From Strigamia acuminata (lineage: Eukaryota > Arthropoda > Chilopoda > Geophilomorpha > Linotaeniidae): a stretch of DNA of 64,000 nt. This document shows, piece by piece, positions 57,601-64,000 of the stretch (position 1 is the first letter of the stretch; every line of letters starts with the position of its first letter). The notes beneath the pieces are model-generated. The model saw only the letters and a list, made by a program, of their open reading frames with translations, was not told the DNA's origin and did not search any database. The DNA lies in the NCBI GenBank assembly GCA_949358305.1, contig OX442315.1, forward strand, positions 22,036,427-22,100,426, in the 5' to 3' direction. Position numbers and translations under genes: made by a program.

Positions 57601-60600
57601 AGTTGGCCAGCATCGAATTCCGTGTGCATGCATCCAACAGCTTTGGATCCCCCTTCAACTTTAGTTGCCAGCTGTAGCGATTGTGTTGACTCAACAGCTG
57701 CCAAAAACCTTTTTTTCTTTCACCAATATTATAACTCCATATAGCTTCGTGTACATTAATTTTTATCATTAACTTTTTTTTTCTTACTGGTATAATGGAA
57801 TGGCCCAATCATTTTTATTCCTTTATCTCATCCAAACTCATGTTTCGTTCGTCTCTTTTTAATTAGTTTTTCCTTAATCTATGTTATTCTTGCATTTTGG
57901 TATTCCAAATCCATCACAATCCGTGTCAGTTGAAGCAGTCAATGTAAATAAATACTCTAGGCAACACATCGCATTTGCATTCAAGTCTTATTTCGTTCTT
58001 TCATTCTGTGTAACCATGTCAACCGAAAGTACAACTTTACGTACATAAGAAGATATATAATGTGATCGAACAACAATATAGCCCACAATAAAAGAACAAT
58101 ATAAACAGTTAAAGTATAGAAATGGCAAAGGGGAAAACGGAACTTTTCAGTTGTAATTTTGTCAAATACCGTTGGCTGTGTTTGACGACTTTTTTGATTG
58201 ACGGTTTTCCTATACAGCGCCGAAAGAAAAGGAAATATAAACTTTTATTCGCTGTTTTCTCAAATGTTAAAACGTTAAGTGGTTTCTTTTATTAATGGTC
58301 ATTTTATAACTTTTCATAAATTTTTGCAACACTTTATGGTCACTGCACCTGAAATTCACATTTCCTTAAGTTTGGCATATATACCGTATAAAAAACTAGA
58401 TAAAACCTATAAAATAAAAATCTTTGTAAAAATTTTATAAATCTAGTAGATAGCAAAACTCGATATCTTATTCTAGTCAGCATTGACGCCTGAAATCCTT
58501 TGATCTCCGTAAAGTAAAAAAATAGTTGTCGCTTTGAATATTTAAACCAAATTCCCTTAAAAAATTCAAAATTTTATATTGCTTATTTACCAACTAATAT
58601 ATATGCTGCCTTACCACAAAAACCTTTCTCCCGTGTCAAGTTTCTAAAAGCTATTGATCCAACCAAAGACCAAAATTTCCTTGAAGTTAAGAAAGAAAAA
58701 AAATCTTCAATTGCTACCCTACTGTGGTCGGAATTAGGATTCGAGGCCCTTCCGTTTGACTTTTATTCAATTGAAGTACAATAAGTCGTCTCCTTACCTT
58801 GACAATACTTTAATCCTAAGCCTTTAACGAAACACTTACAAATTATCGTTTCGAGAATTTACAGTGATGGCGCTTTCGGTGTTTTATTTCCTACGTCAAT
58901 TTTTGTCGTTTACGTACAACTTTAACCCAAATCTTTGGGATCAGAATGGTCCGTTTTTTCCTCCTTTCTTTTTAAATAAAGATTTTAAATTGCATTCAAC
59001 GGTATGACAAAGTTGAAAACGTTGACAAAGTCCAGAGTTCGCCACACATTCAATGTCATTGGTGGTTTTCTGGTTGAACTCTTGTTTATCTAGTAAGATG
59101 GAGAGAGCCAACACACCTTGTGACATGAAAGCGCTTTCCATTTTGCACCCTTGTCAACTCACCACTGCTTCTGATCGATAAAAAAAGGAGACGTTTTATG
59201 TAAGCCTGAAAAAAAATTACTGATCGAATCAATGATCAAAGAATTGATATCTGGCACAAAGTGACTACAGTGTTCAGTTCATGTCAACAGAAAAAAAAAT
59301 CCTAAATAGCTTCAAAGGAACTTCGCTGCTGCGAGTTGACAGTGCCAAAACTGTGATTAAAGTTGAATAAAACGAGGAAAAAACAAACTTTTTCAGTTTC
59401 CACCATAAAAATACAAATTTAAAAGGAAAAAAAAATTATAATAAAAATAAGAAAGCAGTAAATATGCATTAAGGTACATAGTAGCTTTTAGGATGTTAAA
59501 AATGGATATGGCTGACAGAACATCAATACCAAAAGGCTAAACATGAAGTTGGCTGTTATAAATCAGTATACATTTTTCTTATTCCGATCATCACTACTCA
59601 TGTGTAATGAATTTACAAGCTCCCAGGTGTGCTTGATCCGGGGCAGCTTTAATTTTTCTTTTTCCCACTTTTTTTCCTTCAAATATTAAAATCAATATCA
59701 AAAGATGGTTTTATTATTTATCAAGACTGTCTGAACAACATCTGGATAAAGTAGGTTAAAAGCTTCTAACTGAAAACAAAAAAGTGTTCTCTTTCCCGTT
59801 TTATTCTGCAGCTTCGTGTTCTGATACTTATTTGAAAAGTGAACCGTGATCAAATTAACCGTGCGGAAGGCTTTATATGCGAAACGGTATATCTGTATAT
59901 CGAATTATGTGCTTTTATCAATCACATAATTAAACCAATCATTATTTTATATTAACTGGCAAATAACAATTTCAAACTTTTTTCCTCCGAAAATAAAATA
60001 AATTAAAACATTTCCTGCAATTTTTCAAATGATTTACGTTTTAATTAATTCAGACGAAACAAAAAGCAATTAGAGATCTAATCAATTTTGAAAAAAAATT
60101 TCAAATATATCTTTTTTTTTTTTAAAAAAAAAAAAGAAAATCTTTTTATGAGTATAATGTTATGCGCATCGTAATTGCAATATTTTTGTCATTAAACTTT
60201 TCAATTTTTAAAATTATAAAATTAACTTTCAGTAACTAGAGAAAAAATTAATTTTTCATTCCTTTTCAAAGTTAAAAGAAGATGCAATTTACCTTGTTCC
60301 TCAAAATTCAGGATGTGAATAAAAACTTAATCCCGGAACGAATTGTTCAGAAATGAACTCAAATGCGGAGACACGCGTTATCATGTGGGTTGTCGGCGAT
60401 TGGACCATTTTGTGCTGCTTTTAGAGATTGAAAATAGCACTGCACCTTTGAATCCTGACTTTAAAACCCAAAGCAACCACTGACTGAAGCACCATCTGTT
60501 GGCCATAAAGGAAACCTTCGAAGCAAATTAAACACAAAACGAACAAAACTCGACATCAATTCAACTGAATCACACAAATGCAAGATAAATCGAAAATATA

Positions 60601-63600
60601 AATCTTTGTTCAAACTCTAATGCAATATCTTCCGTCATATATTACCATCAACAAACGGTTGTATGCCTCGCTTTCAGAATTTACCACAAAAAAGCAGTTA
60701 AACTAACAATCCAATACCAAAGTGTGTGATTTATCATCAACTAAATTCTATGGATTTCACATTTCATAGATTATTCCATTACGTCAACTTTGCAAACTTA
60801 AAGTATCCATTATCCAAGATGGAGATAGAACTGAAAACAGGCTACTAAACTAAAGTTGCAATTCCGTAACAGTATTGATAATAATATTAAGGATATTATT
60901 CAGTCAGCGACACGAGCATTTCTTTCTACACGAATTTCTTTATTCGGACTACGAGTAAAAGGCTATACAGTAATTATTAGTAAACCCTGCAGTGGCACCA
61001 CACTACAAGAATAATATTTTGCTATATAAACATTATACCATTAAGTTTTATATAGTCAATTAAGTTCCAATTTTGAGAAATTTATTATTGATCAATAAAT
61101 GTTAGGTCAACCAATTTCTGAATAAACAAGTAAACGTATTACCCAAATGAATGATGTGCATCATTGACATTGACAACCTCGACGACTGTAGCTTAAATTG
61201 AATAACATAATCTCAATTTTATTATTGTTTGTTATTAATATGATACCATCTTTAAATATGACCCGACAGCCAATGCACGTAACATGCTGCGACCACAGGA
61301 AATTCAAATGTGTGGTGTATGGGTGGTCACTACAGATAACGACAAGTAAAAACAATTAAAGATTAGCGGCTAATTAATAGTTTCATGTCAAATGTCTGAT
61401 AAAAGGGTCGCGTTTATTCTACCTACCGTAATTACATAGATGAATTGACGTAAAACCACATTTTTATTAATATTATATCATTATTATTGACTTGTCTATT
61501 GCACAAATTGAAAAAATGCGATTAAAAAGAAGAAATCTGAAGCAAGAAAGGTAAATGTAGTAATCAATTTTTTTTATTAGGTGCGCTCAATCCAAGATTG
61601 TGGTCTTTTATTCAATCTCAATCTTCATAAGTGAATTTATAATCTTTTCAAAATGCTCTTGTCAATTGTGGTGCTTACGATTTTACTGTATGCAATTTCA
61701 ACCACACCCCAGAAACTTTACTACTTTTTTATTCCTTCTGCTTCGGCTGCAATTACGGCAAATTTTCGCTAAATTTACCAATGTGGAGAAAATTTTTTAT
61801 TTGCCAAAATTAAAACAAACAAGAATTACAACAAAGGCAAAAAAATAACAAACCCAAAGATCGTAATATTTTGTAATCTATTGTACTCCTACCCCGACAC
61901 CCTTCACCTCACCACAAAATCATCCGAATATTTGTATTTGATAAATTTGATGTGAAATAAGTGTAGTATAAAAATAATAGATTAGTAATGAATTTGCATA
62001 TCTCAATTTCTGCCCCTTCTGCCACATCGGGCACTTCTCCTCCTTATCGCCGCTATTTAAACTCCCACCTCGAAAATATAGCTGGCCAGCAGAAAGGAAA
62101 TGTCTTTTGGTTGAGCAGACCAAGACTTATCTTGACTGGCAAGAAATAGCTTTCAATTCAGCCGACCAATGCTCATTTTGATTGACCAGAACGAAAGTCA
62201 TTCCATTCCTGTACGCTCGGTTTGGTTAAATTTATTAAATATTGTTCAGTTCTATCAAAAATCTTTCGCGTGCTTTAAATGAGCACTTTTTAAAAGAATT
62301 CAGTATTTTTTTTTTAAATTGGAAGCGGTTTGTTCCTATGGAATTTCGTAAATGTAAACTCTAAACTTTGTATAGAAATGTGCAGACATCAATAAATATT
62401 TGTAAAGGTTTCTGTAAATAGTGTCGGCTTTTCAAATGTGAAATTTTTGGTGGTACTAGAATTGCTAAATAGTTGAATGTTTGCTCTGGCTTGTGCTCGT
62501 TCCTTTGATTCGAATTTAAATTCACACCGCACTGAAAAATAATGCAAAAATCGTTACTAGACAGCGCGACTTAAGCAATGAAAACAAATACAAACCTTAG
62601 TATGAAACAAGATGTAAAGTCACGCTCGAAAAAAAAAAAAAAAAAAAAGAATAAAAGTACACTATGTGCATCCATAAGAAAATATTTATTGCAATTTCAA
62701 CGTTTACATAATATAATCTACATCTATTAAAAGAATTACCAAAATAAAAGTTTTATAATTCATCACTAGCTAGCGCTACTTCCAAATAAGATGGCAACAC
62801 AGGAAACGATTCATCTGGATTCAAAAGATTCTATATCCTTGCTCGGCTCAACACAATGTAATAAATGTTGCCAATAGATGGCAATACAGGAAAGGATGCA
62901 CATCACTCAAATCGATAAGAATCGTGAATGAGATTTTGAAAAAATAAGACAAAACACTTCTAAACCGTGCTAAGCTCAATGAGCTATACATTTTAACATT
63001 TTGTCACTGATATGAGTGGATTTTGTAATGTACAGTCAGTCCAAAAAGTTTATCCAAATTTTTATGAGCACATCATTGTTTTGAAGGCGTTTTGGCATTT
63101 CTGTGAAGCTCTTACTAAAATAAATAAAAATATTCTCAAGAGAGACATAATTTAACTCTAGATTGAGCAAAAAAATACCTCTGTAGGCTGTATAGTTTTC
63201 TAGTAATCTGGATTTGCAGCCTGCCAACCCCATTTACGGTTCCTGCGCCATTAATAATCCAAGCAACTCCATACCATCACTTTAGCAGAAAATTTTACAG
63301 TTTGTTACAAGCCATCCGGGTGGCTAGTTTCAAGCTTGAGTTTATAAATCTTCCCAGGATTATTTAAACCCACACAAAACATGATTTCATCACTAAAGTA
63401 AACACCTTCCCATTGTTCAACTATGAAGTGCAACTACCGGTATGTAATAAAAAACTAGTCAATTCAGAAAAATACCACAGGGTAGTAATCACTTCTGTTC
63501 TTTCCTAAAAGTTAGGGCTGAGTTCAAAGCAGCTCAGCCCTACACACATTTTACTACATTGAAGAATTCAGCAAGGACACTTTCAGATTTGTTTAGATTT

Positions 63601-64000
63601 CTAAGGATTATTGTAAATTGTTTTGTGATGATTTTAAGAAAAATACTTTCTGATTAAACGATTTTGTTTTTGCTTTGATATGAACAAAAACTTTGGAAAT
63701 AACTCCAAAATAATAAAGACTGAGCATCAGAAAAGGGGAAATTAGCAACTGTGAAGACATTTTAAACCCTAGTCCCTGTTACTAAGAAACCTCCATAATC
63801 ATATATCATTTCTTTTCTATACACAGACAGTGGGAGTTGTCAATTCATGATGTAGTACATATGGATGGCGCGACTATTCACTGTGACTTGAGTTGATCCA
63901 TTGGTAACCTACTAACTGTCATGGTGAATGAATAGTTGAGAATCATCATTTGTTCTCTATGCCCATTGCACAACCGTGTCAGTCAGCATTCTTTGACTAT
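54630..64000. other. Non-coding right-hand stretch
   Basis: No gene is seen. It contains a 58-codon ATG frame at about 58122 on the plus strand of random appearance, and a run of about 20 A at 62630. Two related ATGGCAAYACAGGAAA motifs lie at about 62791 and 62878. A perfect 10-bp-arm hairpin (TAGGGCTGAG, 63513-63542) and an imperfect inverted repeat at about 63850-63940 are also present. Confidence 0.4.

Noticed and set aside
1-64000. CRISPR arrays, bacterial-type operons, rRNA operons or complete tRNA genes
   Set aside because: None were seen. The DNA is eukaryotic, and the only tandem array is the 22-bp minisatellite without spacers.

Overview
The window is AT-rich, intron-rich animal DNA. 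The clearest clue to the organism is at the extreme left. A minus-strand exon encodes K-R-PFCNAFTGC-G-R-K-R, the invariant arthropod crustacean cardioactive peptide (CCAP) with its cleavage and amidation signals, so the host is almost certainly an arthropod. The species cannot be named from the sequence. Genes are sparse, split into small exons, and separated by long non-coding stretches with many mobile-element fragments.

Layout. (1) Positions 1-2700, minus strand: 5' part of the CCAP precursor gene (TATA promoter, 5' UTR exon, signal-peptide exon, mature-peptide exon running off the left edge). (2) 2.7-11.0 kb: non-coding, with MITEs, hairpins and a hAT-type MITE. (3) 11.0-40.8 kb, minus strand: a two-exon alpha-1-adrenergic/octopamine-type amine GPCR of 463 residues. 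Its exons (39429-40437 and 11026-11408) are separated by one 28,020-bp intron at the end of TM6, the position known from vertebrate ADRA1 genes. (4) Inside that intron, on the plus strand: a 1.18-kb mobile element with 11-bp flanking repeats, a candidate small spliced peptide gene (13538-16248), and a complete 13,656-bp Ty3/gypsy retrotransposon (16774-30429). Further along lie a hAT MITE and a THAP-coding fragment between inverted repeats with a pogo-like MITE nested inside. (5) 40.8-64 kb: the upstream side of the receptor gene, with no securely identifiable gene, a few candidate exons, a 22-bp minisatellite, MITEs and a 5S-rRNA-derived repeat.

The retrotransposon is the main system in the window. 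It has two 1590-bp LTRs in which I found no difference, a 4-bp AATT target duplication, a tRNA-Gln primer site and a polypurine tract. Gag and Pol are intact and joined by a textbook -1 frameshift signal (AAAAAAC, 7-nt spacer, 8-bp GC-rich stem). A third intact 436-codon ORF between pol and the 3' LTR is not an envelope gene and matches nothing I recognise. The copy looks young and possibly competent, and it lies antisense to the receptor gene.
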